DNA from: Martelella limonii
GTDB taxonomy: Bacteria; Pseudomonadota; Alphaproteobacteria; Rhizobiales; Rhizobiaceae
Direction of reading: 5' to 3'
DNA length: 64,000 nucleotides
NCBI RefSeq assembly: GCF_013344475.1
Contig: NZ_JABUOU010000009.1
Span: forward strand, 124,001-188,000
Part shown: positions 8,101 through 16,174 of the stretch, in pieces
Numbering within the stretch: the first letter of the stretch is position 1
Layout of the letters: each line of letters starts with the position of its first letter
Notes under the pieces: generated by a model
What the model saw: only the letters and a program-made list of their open reading frames with translations
The model's database searches: none
What the model was told of the DNA's origin: nothing
Position numbers and translations under genes: made by a program

Positions 8101-8134
8101 CAAACAAAAAGGCGGGATCAGCTGCTCCCGCCTT
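8101..8134 (-). terminator. Rho-independent terminator of rpsU
   Basis: On the minus strand a 9-bp perfect stem AAGGCGGGA/TCCCGCCTT (8109-8117 with 8126-8134, 8-base loop) is followed by TTTTTGTTTG. It lies 33 bases past the rpsU stop. Confidence 0.9.
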
Positions 8135-8166
8135 AAGAACGTATCAATGTGCCAAAAAGGCGACAA

Positions 8167-8379
8167 TCAGCGCGATACCAGACCTTCGCGGATGGCGCGC
8201 TTGCGGGCCAGCTTGCGAACGCGGCGGATGGCTTCTGCCTTTTCGCGCGCACGCTTCTGCGACGGCTTTTCGTAGTGGTCGCGCATCTTCATTTCGCGGA
8301 AGATGCCTTCGCGCTGCATTTTCTTCTTCAGAGCGCGGAGGGCCTGGTCAACATTGTTGTCGCGGACAAGTACTTGCAC
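8167..8379 (-). CDS. rpsU: 30S ribosomal protein S21
   Basis: 70-residue basic protein of the small ribosomal subunit, [20 protein letters not shown] at the N terminus and a Lys/Arg-rich C-terminal helix ([20 protein letters not shown]). S21 helps the 30S subunit base-pair with Shine-Dalgarno sequences. The start codon is GTG at 8379, fixed by the conserved N terminus and by AAGGA 10-14 bases before it; there is no upstream ATG that gives an S21-like start. It is followed by a strong terminator and preceded by a short upstream reading frame that resembles its own start (see separate entry). Confidence 0.95.
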   Translation of the reverse strand: MQVLVRDNNVDQALRALKKKMQREGIFREMKMRDHYEKPSQKRAREKAEAIRRVRKLARKRAIREGLVSR

Positions 8380-8393
8380 GTGTATCCCGTTCC

Positions 8394-8429
8394 TTAATCG
8401 TTGTGTCTGAGCCTGGCAAATACTTGCAC
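8394..8429 (-). CDS. Possible 11-codon leader peptide upstream of rpsU
   Basis: GTG at 8429 opens a frame [11 protein letters not shown] and stops at TAA 8394-8396, whose last bases merge with the AAGGA ribosome-binding site of rpsU. The first codons (GTGCAAGTA) copy those of rpsU, so an 11-base direct repeat (8371-8381 and 8421-8431) exists. It has no obvious ribosome-binding site of its own. It may be a leader peptide coupling or competing for rpsU translation, or just a small duplication. Confidence 0.3.
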   Translation of the reverse strand: MQVFARLRHND

Positions 8430-8723
8430 GTTCAGGCGTTGATTGGTCTTCAGACGGTACAACCCGCCCATATCTGGCGCCGCGAATATCAGATCGCGCG
8501 CCGGAAGTCCAGCCCTTCTCGCATTTCACATGCCGATCGGTGGAAATCCGCGTGCTGATTGGCAGGATTCGCGGACAAATGCAATCGGCTATTGCCCGCG
8601 TATCCGGGCCGACGCAGGCAATGTCGAATGCGGGCCAAGAAAGCGTCGCAAAAAGGACGTTGCGCCGTATTTCGATTTGCGATTGGTATAGGGCAATGCC
8701 GGCGAACCCGATGGAGCCTCAGA
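8430..8723. other. Intergenic region between divergent rpsU and soxB
   Basis: About 290 bases with no convincing gene. Frames crossing it on both strands have no recognisable protein content. It should hold the rpsU promoter (minus) and the soxB promoter (plus). The only element I can point to is GGAG at 8713-8716, which serves as the soxB ribosome-binding site. Confidence 0.5.
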
Positions 8724-9977
8724 ATGCGCAAATATTCCGTTTTCGCTCTCGCGCGCGAGGCCATGCGCCACCACAAGGGCTGGGAAAAGCACTGGACCTC
8801 GCCGGAGCCGAGGAGCGAATACGACGTCATCATCATCGGCGGCGGCGGCCATGGCATGGGGGCTGCCTACTACCTTGCCAAGGAACATGGCATCACCAAT
8901 ATCGCGGTGCTGGAAAAGGGCTGGGTCGGCGGCGGCAATACCGGGCGCAACACCACCATCGTGCGCTCCAACTATCTCTATGACGAGAGCATGGACATCT
9001 ACGAGCATTCGCTGAAGATGTGGGAAGGCCTGTCGCTCGATCTCAATTACAATGTGATGTTCTCCCCACGCGGCGTGATGATGCTGTCGCACAACGAACA
9101 TGACCGCCAGTCCTTCAAGCGCCATGTGCATGCCAACCGGCTTTATGGCATCGACAACGAGTGGCTGACCCCGGTTCAGGCCAAGGAATACTGCCCGCCG
9201 CTCGATATTTCGGCGACCGCGCGCTATCCCGTGAACGGCGCGGCCCTGCAGCGGCGCGCAGGCACCGCCCGTCACGATGCGGTGGTCTGGGGTTATGGCC
9301 GCGCCGCCTCCGATCGCGGCGTCCACATCATCCAGAACTGTGAGGTCAAGGCGATCCGGAGAGGCGCCGACGGTGCGGTAACCGGTGTGGAGACCAATCG
9401 CGGCTTCATCGGCGCCAAGAAGATCGGCGTTTCGGCCTCGGGCCACAATTCGGTCGTCATGGCAATGGCCGATGTGCGCCTGCCGCTTGAAAGCCAGCCG
9501 CTGCAGGCGCTGGTTTCAGAGCCGCTGAAGCCGATCTTTCCCTGCGTGGTGATGTCGAATTCGGTCCACGCCTATATATCCCAGTCCGACAAGGGTGAAC
9601 TGGTCATCGGAGCGGGCACCGACCAGTATAATTCCTATTCCCAGACCGGCGGGTTGCAGATCATCACCCACACGCTGGATGCCATCTGCGAGCTGTTTCC
9701 GATCTTCCGTCGCGTCAAGATGATGCGCCAGTGGGGCGGGATCACCGACAACACCCCGGACCGCTCGCCGATCCAGAGCGTCACTCCGGTGCCGAATCTG
9801 TTCGTCAATTGCGGCTGGGGCACGGGCGGCTTCAAGGCAACGCCGGGCTCCGCTCATCTCTTCGCCCATCTGATCGCAAAGGGCGAACCGCACAAGCTTG
9901 CCGCAGGCCTCACGCTTGAGCGCTACAATACCGGCCGGCTGATCGATGAAGCCGCGGCTGCCGCGGTCGCGCACTAG
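8724..9977 (+). CDS. soxB: Sarcosine oxidase beta subunit
   Basis: 417-residue FAD/FMN subunit of heterotetrameric sarcosine oxidase, which oxidatively demethylates sarcosine to glycine, passing the methyl group to tetrahydrofolate. The dinucleotide-binding motif DVIIIGGGGHGMGAAYYLA begins near residue 33. His184 in GTARHDAVVWGYGRAA aligns by context with the histidine that carries covalent FMN in characterised beta subunits. The C-terminal GWGTGGFKATPGS is typical. The frame is open further upstream, but the ATG at 8724 has GGAG before it and gives the usual family length. It is the first gene of soxB-hydrolase-soxD-soxA-soxG. Confidence 0.95.
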   Translation: MRKYSVFALAREAMRHHKGWEKHWTSPEPRSEYDVIIIGGGGHGMGAAYYLAKEHGITNIAVLEKGWVGGGNTGRNTTIVRSNYLYDESMDIYEHSLKMWEGLSLDLNYNVMFSPRGVMMLSHNEHDRQSFKRHVHANRLYGIDNEWLTPVQAKEYCPPLDISATARYPVNGAALQRRAGTARHDAVVWGYGRAASDRGVHIIQNCEVKAIRRGADGAVTGVETNRGFIGAKKIGVSASGHNSVVMAMADVRLPLESQPLQALVSEPLKPIFPCVVMSNSVHAYISQSDKGELVIGAGTDQYNSYSQTGGLQIITHTLDAICELFPIFRRVKMMRQWGGITDNTPDRSPIQSVTPVPNLFVNCGWGTGGFKATPGSAHLFAHLIAKGEPHKLAAGLTLERYNTGRLIDEAAAAAVAH

Positions 9978-9985
9978 GAAACGCC

Positions 9986-10822
9986 ATGCTCTGGAACGTC
10001 AACAGCAAGGTCGAGACCAGCGCCGGCAAGGTGGCCTGGGGCAGCACCGGCAAGGGGCCGGCGCTCGTGCTCGCCCATGGCTGGCCGTGGTCGTCCTTTT
10101 CCTGGCACCGGATCCTGCTGTCGCTGTCTCGTTCATATACGGTCTACTGGTACGACATGCCGGGATTCGGACGGTCTTCAAAGGCGCCGGACCAGGCGAC
10201 CGGGCTCGATGTTCAGGGCCGCATCTTCAAGGAGATGGTTGCCCATTGGGGGCTCGATGCGCCGCATGTCCTTGCCCATGATTTCGGCGGCGCGGTGACG
10301 CTGCGCGCGCATCTGCTGCATGACGTTGCCTATGCGAGCCTGACGCTGATGAATGTGGTGGCGCTCAGTCCCTGGGGCTCGGAATTCTTCGATCATGTCG
10401 GACGCCATGTCGATGCCTTCACGCCGCTGCCGCCGCATATTCATGGCGCGATCGTGGAAGCCTATATCCGGGGCGCGCTCGTCAACGAGATCGACGCCCA
10501 CGATCTGCACGAACTGGTCAGCCCCTGGCTCACGCCGGACGGGCATCAGAGCTTCTACCGCCAGTTCGCCCAGGCCGATGACGCCTTCACCGATGAATTT
10601 GCAGACCGGCTGAAATTGATCGCCTGCCCGGTCAGCATCATCTGGGGCGAGCGGGACCCGTGGATACCGATCGAGCGCGGCAGATTGCTGGCTAGCAGGA
10701 TCGGCGTGCCGCTTCACCCGCTGAAGGGCGCCGGCCACCTGCCTCAGCTGGAAGTCCCGCGAGAACTCGTCGCGCTGCTGACAGAACTTCCCGACGCCTT
10801 GCCCGAACTGGAGGGAAACTGA
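9986..10822 (+). CDS. Alpha/beta hydrolase with Asp nucleophile, inserted in the sarcosine oxidase operon
   Basis: 278-residue alpha/beta-fold hydrolase. The oxyanion motif HGWP is at 31-34, the nucleophile elbow AHDFGG places Asp99 at the catalytic position, the acid is probably Asp224 (GERDPW), and the base is His251 (GAGHLPQ). An Asp nucleophile with HDxGG is the pattern of haloalkane or haloacetate dehalogenases and epoxide hydrolases rather than esterases (Ser). The gene starts 8 bases after soxB and ends 2 bases before soxD, so it is clearly in the operon. The natural substrate is unknown; processing of a sarcosine or glycine-betaine related precursor is speculative. Confidence 0.88.
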   Translation: MLWNVNSKVETSAGKVAWGSTGKGPALVLAHGWPWSSFSWHRILLSLSRSYTVYWYDMPGFGRSSKAPDQATGLDVQGRIFKEMVAHWGLDAPHVLAHDFGGAVTLRAHLLHDVAYASLTLMNVVALSPWGSEFFDHVGRHVDAFTPLPPHIHGAIVEAYIRGALVNEIDAHDLHELVSPWLTPDGHQSFYRQFAQADDAFTDEFADRLKLIACPVSIIWGERDPWIPIERGRLLASRIGVPLHPLKGAGHLPQLEVPRELVALLTELPDALPELEGN

Positions 10823-10824
10823 AC

Positions 10825-11130
10825 ATGCTCCTGATCTACTGTCCCTATTGCGAGGAAGCGCGCAGCGAGCTCGAGTTTGCCGGCGCGGGCGAGGCGCATA
10901 TCGCGCGGCCTGAAAACATGGCCGAACTTTCCGATGCGGAATTTGCCGCGTTCTTCTTCATGCGCACCAATCCCAAGGGGCTCCATTTCGAGCGCTGGCG
11001 GCATATCCGCGGCTGCGGCCGGTTCTTCAATGCCGCTCGCGATACCGTATCTGATCGTTTCCTGAAAACCTACAAGGCAGGCGAGCCGAGACCCGACGCC
11101 GAAACGCTTGTCGCAGGAGACGGCCAATGA
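10825..11130 (+). CDS. soxD: Sarcosine oxidase delta subunit
   Basis: 101-residue zinc-binding subunit of heterotetrameric sarcosine oxidase. The zinc ligands typical of SoxD are visible: C6 and C9 in CPYC, H60 in WRHIRGC and C64. The Trp-Arg-His-Xaa-Xaa-Gly-Cys motif is the family mark. It holds the alpha subunit in the complex and has no known catalysis of its own. Its stop overlaps the soxA start by 4 bases (ATGA). Confidence 0.96.
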   Translation: MLLIYCPYCEEARSELEFAGAGEAHIARPENMAELSDAEFAAFFFMRTNPKGLHFERWRHIRGCGRFFNAARDTVSDRFLKTYKAGEPRPDAETLVAGDGQ

Positions 11131-14078
11131 GCGGCGCATTTCGGATCGCCGGAAAGGGCCGGCTGACGCCTGCCAGAACCGTCCGGTTCACCTTCGACGG
11201 CAAGACCTATTCGGCGCTTGAAGGCGATACGCTGGCATCCGCGCTTCTTGCAAACGGCGTCCATCTCGTCGGCCGATCCTACAAGTATCACCGCCCGCGC
11301 GGTTTCCTGACGGCGGGCTCCGAGGAACCGAACGCGCTGTTCGATATTGCCCGCGACAGCGCCCGGCGTCAGCCCAATGTGCGCGGCACGGTGCAGGAGG
11401 TGTTCGACGGCATGAAGGCCGGTTCGCAGAACCGCTGGCCGTCGCTTTCCTTCGATGTCGGTGCGATCAACGACATCGTCTCGCCGATGCTGATTGCTGG
11501 CTTCTACTACAAGACCTTCATGTGGCCGTTCAGCGCCTGGCACAAGCTCTATGAACCGGCGATCCGAAAGGCGGCCGGCCTCGGGGTGGCGCCGACGGAA
11601 GAGGATCCGGACACCTATGCAAGCCGCTACGTCCACTGCGACGTGCTGGTGGTGGGTGCCGGGCTTGCAGGCCTGACCGCAGCCCTTTCTGCCGCGCGCA
11701 CCGGAAAGGACGTCATCATATGCGACGAAAAGCCGGAGCCGGGTGGCGCGCTGCAATATGAGAGCGGCACCACGGTCAACGGCAAGCCCGGTCACGACTG
11801 GGCGCTCGAAGCCGCAGCCGAACTCGCCGCCATGGACAATGTCCGCTATCTGCCGCGCACCACGGCGTTTGGCTATTACAACCACAATTTCCTCGGTCTC
11901 TGCGAGCGGCTCACCGACCATTTGCCAAATGCCAAGGCAGACGGTCCGCGCGAGCGGCTGTGGCAGGTGAGGGCGGAAAAGGTGGTGCTTGCCACCGGCG
12001 CGATCGATCGGCCGATGGTGTTTCCCGACAATGACCGTCCGGGCATCATGCTGGCGTCCGCCGCGCGCAGCTATCTCAATCACTACGGCGTCGCCGTCGG
12101 TTCGAAGGTTGGCGTCTACTGCGCCCATGATTCGGCCTATGAGGCGGCGTTCGATCTGAAGCGCGCCGGTGTCACGGTGGTGGCGATCATCGACAGCCGC
12201 CCTGAAGCGGGCCCGGGCCTTGCCGAGGAGGCCGCAGCTCTCGGCATCAAGGTGCTTCAAGCGCACAGGATCACTGGAACGAAAGGCCGGCTTCGCGTCA
12301 GGTCGATGCGCGTGAAGGGGGCCGGGAAGGCCCGCGATTACGATATCGACGCGCTGATCACCTCCGCCGGCTGGACGCCGTCGGTGCATCTGTTCTCGCA
12401 GTCGCGCGGCAAGCTCGTCTTCGATGCGGAGAACGAGCGATTCCTGCCTGGCGCCTACGCGCAGAACGCGGTTTCGGCCGGGACCTGCAATGGCACGGAT
12501 GCGGTTGCCGATCTGATCGCCGAGTCCATTGCGGCGGGCGGCGGCATTGCCGATATCGAGGCCACGACGGCGCATGCCTGGACCGGCGGCATGCTGGGCG
12601 AGGACGATGAGGCCGACCCCTATGCCAAGGCCTTCATCGACTATCAGCACGATGTCTGCGCCAAGGATATCCGCCAGGCGGTCCATGAGGGCATGGCCTC
12701 AATCGAGCATATCAAGCGCTTCACCACCAATGGCATGGCGTCCGACCAGGGCAAGCTTTCCAACATGCACGGCCTGGCGATCGCCGCCGAGGTGCTGGAC
12801 CGGCCGATCCCGCAGGTGGGCCTTACCACCTTCCGCCAGCCGTTCACGCCTGTCACCTTCGGCACGCTGATCAATCATTCGCGCGATGCGTTGTTCGATC
12901 CGGCCCGCAAGACGCCGATCCATGCCTGGGCCGAAGGCGCGGGCGCTGCCTTCGAGGATGTCGGCAACTGGAAGCGCGCCTGGTATTTTCCGCGCGCCGG
13001 CGAGACCAAGCATGATGCGGTCAACCGCGAATGCCGGACGGTGCGCGAAGCCGCCGGTGTGTTCGATGCCTCGACGCTCGGCAAGATCGAGGTCGTGGGC
13101 CCCGACGCCGAAGCCTTCATGGATATGATGTATTCCAATGCCTGGTCGACGCTGAAGCCCGGCAAGTGCCGCTACGGGCTGATGCTGCGTGAGGACGGCT
13201 ACGTCTATGATGACGGCGTCGTCGGCAGGCTCGCCCATGACCGCTTCCATGTGACCACGACGACAGGCGGTGCGCCGCGCGTGCTGAACATGATGGAGGA
13301 TTACCTCCAGACCGAGTTTCCGCATCTGAAGGTCTGGCTGACCTCGACCACCGAGCAATGGGCGGTGATCGCGGTGCAGGGCCCGATGGCGCGGGAGATC
13401 ATCCAGCCCTTCGTTGAAGGTGCGGATATTTCCAACGAAGCGCTGCCGCATATGAGCCTTGCCGAATGCACGGTCTGCGGCGTCCCGGCGCGGCTGTTCC
13501 GGGTGTCGTTTACCGGCGAGCTTGGCTACGAGATCAACGTGCCCGCCGATTTCGGTCTCGATGTCTGGAAGGCGATCTTCGCGCGGGCCGAAAGCCTCGG
13601 CGCCTGCGCCTATGGCACCGAGACCATGCATGTGCTGCGCGCCGAGAAGGGTTACATCGTCGTCGGCCAGGATACGGACGGGACGGTCACGCCCTACGAT
13701 GTCGGCATGGGCTGGGCCGTGTCGAAGAAGAAGAAGGACTTCGTCGGCATGCGCGGGCTGAAGCGGCCAGATCTCGTTGCCGAAGGCCGCAAGCAACTCG
13801 TCGGCCTGATCGTGAAGAACAATCCCCGGCTTGTGCTGGAGGAGGGCGCCCATGTGGTCGCCGATCCCAATGCAGCAAAGCCGTTGCCGACGCTTGGCCA
13901 TGTGACGTCGGCCTATTGGTCGGAAGCGCTGCAGAGCGGCATTGCCATGGCCGTTGTCAAGAACGGCCATGCGCTGAAGGGCCAGACGCTCTTCGTGCCG
14001 ATGCCGGAGCGCACGATCGCCATCGAGGTGGTCGATACCGTTTTCTACGATCCTGAAGGAGCGCGCATCCATGGTTGA
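11127..14078 (+). CDS. soxA: Sarcosine oxidase alpha subunit
   Basis: 983-residue subunit carrying the NAD and folate sites. Domains: a ferredoxin-like 2Fe-2S-fold N-terminal region (about 15-110, GDTLASALLANGVHLVGRSY, without needing a cluster), a nucleotide-binding domain starting near residue 170 (CDVLVVGAGLAGLTAALSA), a second dinucleotide region around 320-345, and a C-terminal aminomethyltransferase (GcvT-like) domain from about 600 to the end that binds tetrahydrofolate. Length matches the family. It overlaps soxD by 4 bases and soxG by 8, consistent with equal production of subunits. Product: 5,10-methylene-tetrahydrofolate, glycine and peroxide. Confidence 0.96.
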   Translation: MSGAFRIAGKGRLTPARTVRFTFDGKTYSALEGDTLASALLANGVHLVGRSYKYHRPRGFLTAGSEEPNALFDIARDSARRQPNVRGTVQEVFDGMKAGSQNRWPSLSFDVGAINDIVSPMLIAGFYYKTFMWPFSAWHKLYEPAIRKAAGLGVAPTEEDPDTYASRYVHCDVLVVGAGLAGLTAALSAARTGKDVIICDEKPEPGGALQYESGTTVNGKPGHDWALEAAAELAAMDNVRYLPRTTAFGYYNHNFLGLCERLTDHLPNAKADGPRERLWQVRAEKVVLATGAIDRPMVFPDNDRPGIMLASAARSYLNHYGVAVGSKVGVYCAHDSAYEAAFDLKRAGVTVVAIIDSRPEAGPGLAEEAAALGIKVLQAHRITGTKGRLRVRSMRVKGAGKARDYDIDALITSAGWTPSVHLFSQSRGKLVFDAENERFLPGAYAQNAVSAGTCNGTDAVADLIAESIAAGGGIADIEATTAHAWTGGMLGEDDEADPYAKAFIDYQHDVCAKDIRQAVHEGMASIEHIKRFTTNGMASDQGKLSNMHGLAIAAEVLDRPIPQVGLTTFRQPFTPVTFGTLINHSRDALFDPARKTPIHAWAEGAGAAFEDVGNWKRAWYFPRAGETKHDAVNRECRTVREAAGVFDASTLGKIEVVGPDAEAFMDMMYSNAWSTLKPGKCRYGLMLREDGYVYDDGVVGRLAHDRFHVTTTTGGAPRVLNMMEDYLQTEFPHLKVWLTSTTEQWAVIAVQGPMAREIIQPFVEGADISNEALPHMSLAECTVCGVPARLFRVSFTGELGYEINVPADFGLDVWKAIFARAESLGACAYGTETMHVLRAEKGYIVVGQDTDGTVTPYDVGMGWAVSKKKKDFVGMRGLKRPDLVAEGRKQLVGLIVKNNPRLVLEEGAHVVADPNAAKPLPTLGHVTSAYWSEALQSGIAMAVVKNGHALKGQTLFVPMPERTIAIEVVDTVFYDPEGARIHG

Positions 14079-14625
14079 GCATATGACGGCTGCCCGTGAT
14101 CTGCCGCTTGCCGGCGCCTATGGCGGCTCGGGACTTGCCCGCCTTGTCGTCGCCCGGCCTGCCACGCGGCTCTCGCTGCGGGCCGAAGAGGCTGCCATAC
14201 CCGGCCTCAACGGCATGCTGGAACTCGATCTGCCGGTAAAGCCGCTTTCCGCATCAGGCGGGGAGGGGCGCTATGCCTTCTGGCTCGGCCCCGATGAATG
14301 GCTGGTGATCGACGAATACGAGGACGATCTCGCCGGCCGTCTCGGCCCCGCCGCAGGGGCCTATTCGGCGGTCGATGTTTCCCAGCGCAACATCGCGATC
14401 ATGGTCGATGGTCCAGGCGCTGCCGCAACGCTGAACGCGGCCTGCCCGCTCGATCTGAGGCTCGAGAGTTTCCCCGTGGGAAAGGTCACCCGGACGATCC
14501 TCGGCAAGGCGGAAATCGTGCTGTTCCGCAAGGACGAACAGACCTTCCGGGTGGAGTGCTGGCGCTCGTTTGCGCCCTACGTCTTCGGTCTGCTCGATCA
14601 GGGCGCGAAGGATGCGGCCTACTGA
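14071..14625 (+). CDS. soxG: Sarcosine oxidase gamma subunit
   Basis: 184-residue subunit related to the GcvT fold. Features include GGEGRYAFWLGPDEWLVID near residues 67-85, the DVSQRNIAIMVDGPGA stretch and the C-terminal VECWRSFAPYVFGLLDQG. It completes the soxBDAG set. The ATG at 14071 lies inside the end of soxA. Its last 7 bases overlap the end of the convergent DUF2332 gene, leaving no room for a separate terminator between the two convergent units. Confidence 0.94.
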   Translation: MVEHMTAARDLPLAGAYGGSGLARLVVARPATRLSLRAEEAAIPGLNGMLELDLPVKPLSASGGEGRYAFWLGPDEWLVIDEYEDDLAGRLGPAAGAYSAVDVSQRNIAIMVDGPGAAATLNAACPLDLRLESFPVGKVTRTILGKAEIVLFRKDEQTFRVECWRSFAPYVFGLLDQGAKDAAY

Positions 14626-15671
14626 CCGGCCCAGTCGATCCATCTGCCGTGGAAATCCGCCCGGCCGAGTTTCAGCGTTTCGCCGTCGGGCCAGATGGTC
14701 AGCGTCAGGCCGGCTCCGGGCGCTTCGCTGTCTGCCTCCATCGCAAGGCGGCAAAGAGGCGCATTCGCGTCCGCGCGTGCGCCTGCCTCGGCCAACAGCC
14801 GCTCGCCCTCCGCGCGCGCCGCAAACGGCAGATATTGCCAGGCGATGGTGTGGTAGACGATGTGCACCTTGCCCGGGCGCTGCAAGGAAAGCCTTTCGGC
14901 AAGCCATTCCACTGCATCGGCCTTTTCGACCGTGAGTCCTGTTGAACGCGCGAGCGCCAGCGCCTTTTCCGTGCGCTCCAGCCGGTCGGTCTGGTCGGCC
15001 CAGATATAGGACAGCAGCCGTTCGCAATCGTCCTGGTTCGAAGCCTGGAGCGGATTGAGATCGCAGCCGGCCCGCTCGCTGACGGTGATCGCGGCATCCG
15101 GCGGCAGCGGACCTTGCCAGTCAGGTGCGATTTCAAAGGGCGGCTCGCTTCCTGAAGGCGGAAAAGACCGGTCTCCCAGTCGATAGCCGTAACGATCCCA
15201 CATCAGGTTGAGCCCGGCCGATGCTCCGACTTCGGAGAGCACCAGAGCCTTGCCCGGAAAGCGTGCTGCAATCAATTGAAATGCCGGGAACAGGGCGGCG
15301 GAACGTCGGACTTCATTGGTCTGGGGCGCGGATTGCATCCGCTCGGCGATGAAGTCCGCTTCCTCGACGAGGGCCTGATCGACAGCCTGCCAGAGCGCGT
15401 CATCCCGGACGTGTTCCGGCGGATAGACGGTGGCGAGCGGGCTAAAGCCGCGCCGCTTTAAGGCATGCAAGGCCCCGCAGAAGCGCAGCGCCAAAGCATC
15501 CGGCCGAATGCGGTCTTCCGGCCATGCATCAATCAGCGACGGGATTGTGCCTTGATACCCAAGCCTTTGGGCGGCGAGCCTGCAAAGCCTTGCGGTAAAT
15601 GGCGAGCCAAGCTCATCACAGGCCCGGGCCTGACTTTCAAACCCCGCAGCAATGGCCGGGTTTGGGCTCAT
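14619..15671 (-). CDS. DUF2332 family protein
   Basis: 350-residue cytoplasmic protein of the DUF2332 family, whose biochemical role is not established. Conserved stretches include the N-terminal QARACDELGSPFTARLCRLA, the central SEVGASAGLNLMWDRYGYRLG (which recalls a nucleotide- or SAM-binding loop) and ERAGCDLNPL. Rhizobial homologues of similar length are common. It begins 3 bases after the MaoC gene, which itself follows glgX by 14 bases, so it may be the last gene of an extended glycogen operon. It overlaps soxG tail to tail by 7 bases. Confidence 0.82.
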   Translation of the reverse strand: MSPNPAIAAGFESQARACDELGSPFTARLCRLAAQRLGYQGTIPSLIDAWPEDRIRPDALALRFCGALHALKRRGFSPLATVYPPEHVRDDALWQAVDQALVEEADFIAERMQSAPQTNEVRRSAALFPAFQLIAARFPGKALVLSEVGASAGLNLMWDRYGYRLGDRSFPPSGSEPPFEIAPDWQGPLPPDAAITVSERAGCDLNPLQASNQDDCERLLSYIWADQTDRLERTEKALALARSTGLTVEKADAVEWLAERLSLQRPGKVHIVYHTIAWQYLPFAARAEGERLLAEAGARADANAPLCRLAMEADSEAPGAGLTLTIWPDGETLKLGRADFHGRWIDWAGQ

Positions 15672-15674
15672 GGT

Positions 15675-16160
15675 TCACACCGTTTCAGGCCGGTCGGCTG
15701 CGTCGAACTGGATCAAAGTGATCCACTCGGCGGAGAGCGCGGGCTTGCGCTCGCCCTCGATCTCGACGGTGACGGTGTAGTTGATCGCCAGAAGTTGGGC
15801 GCCGCGGAAACGGGCATTCTTCAAGAGAAACCGGCCGCGCACCTTCGCGCCACTCTTCACCGGGGTCATGAAGCGGACTTTCTCGAAGCCGAAATTGATG
15901 CCCATCGTCTGCTCGCGCACTTTCGGCACGCAGTCGAAATTCATGGCCGAAAGGAGTGAAAGCGTCAGGAAACCATGCGCGATGGTGCCGCCGAAAGGCG
16001 TTTCCTTGGCGCGTTCGGGATCCGTGTGGATGAACTGATGGTCGTGTGTCGCATCGGCGAACGTGTCGATCATCGACTGGTCGACGGTGAACCACCGCGA
16101 AAGGCCCACTTCCTGTCCGATCAGTCCTTTGACATCAGCGAGCGAGATTTCGACAACCAT
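15675..16160 (-). CDS. MaoC/NodN-like hydratase (hotdog fold)
   Basis: 161-residue single hotdog-domain protein of the MaoC dehydratase family, closest in pattern to the NodN-like or (R)-specific enoyl-CoA hydratases. The catalytic motif is visible as DATHDHQFIHTDPERA followed by FGGTIAHGFLTLSL, containing the Asp and His of the hydratase site. The usual substrate is a 2-enoyl thioester. It lies 14 bases after glgX and 3 bases before the DUF2332 gene. A link to carbon storage (for example hydroxyalkanoate monomer supply) would fit the neighbourhood but is only an inference. Confidence 0.9.
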   Translation of the reverse strand: MVVEISLADVKGLIGQEVGLSRWFTVDQSMIDTFADATHDHQFIHTDPERAKETPFGGTIAHGFLTLSLLSAMNFDCVPKVREQTMGINFGFEKVRFMTPVKSGAKVRGRFLLKNARFRGAQLLAINYTVTVEIEGERKPALSAEWITLIQFDAADRPETV

Positions 16161-16174
16161 CTGGTCTTCTTTCG

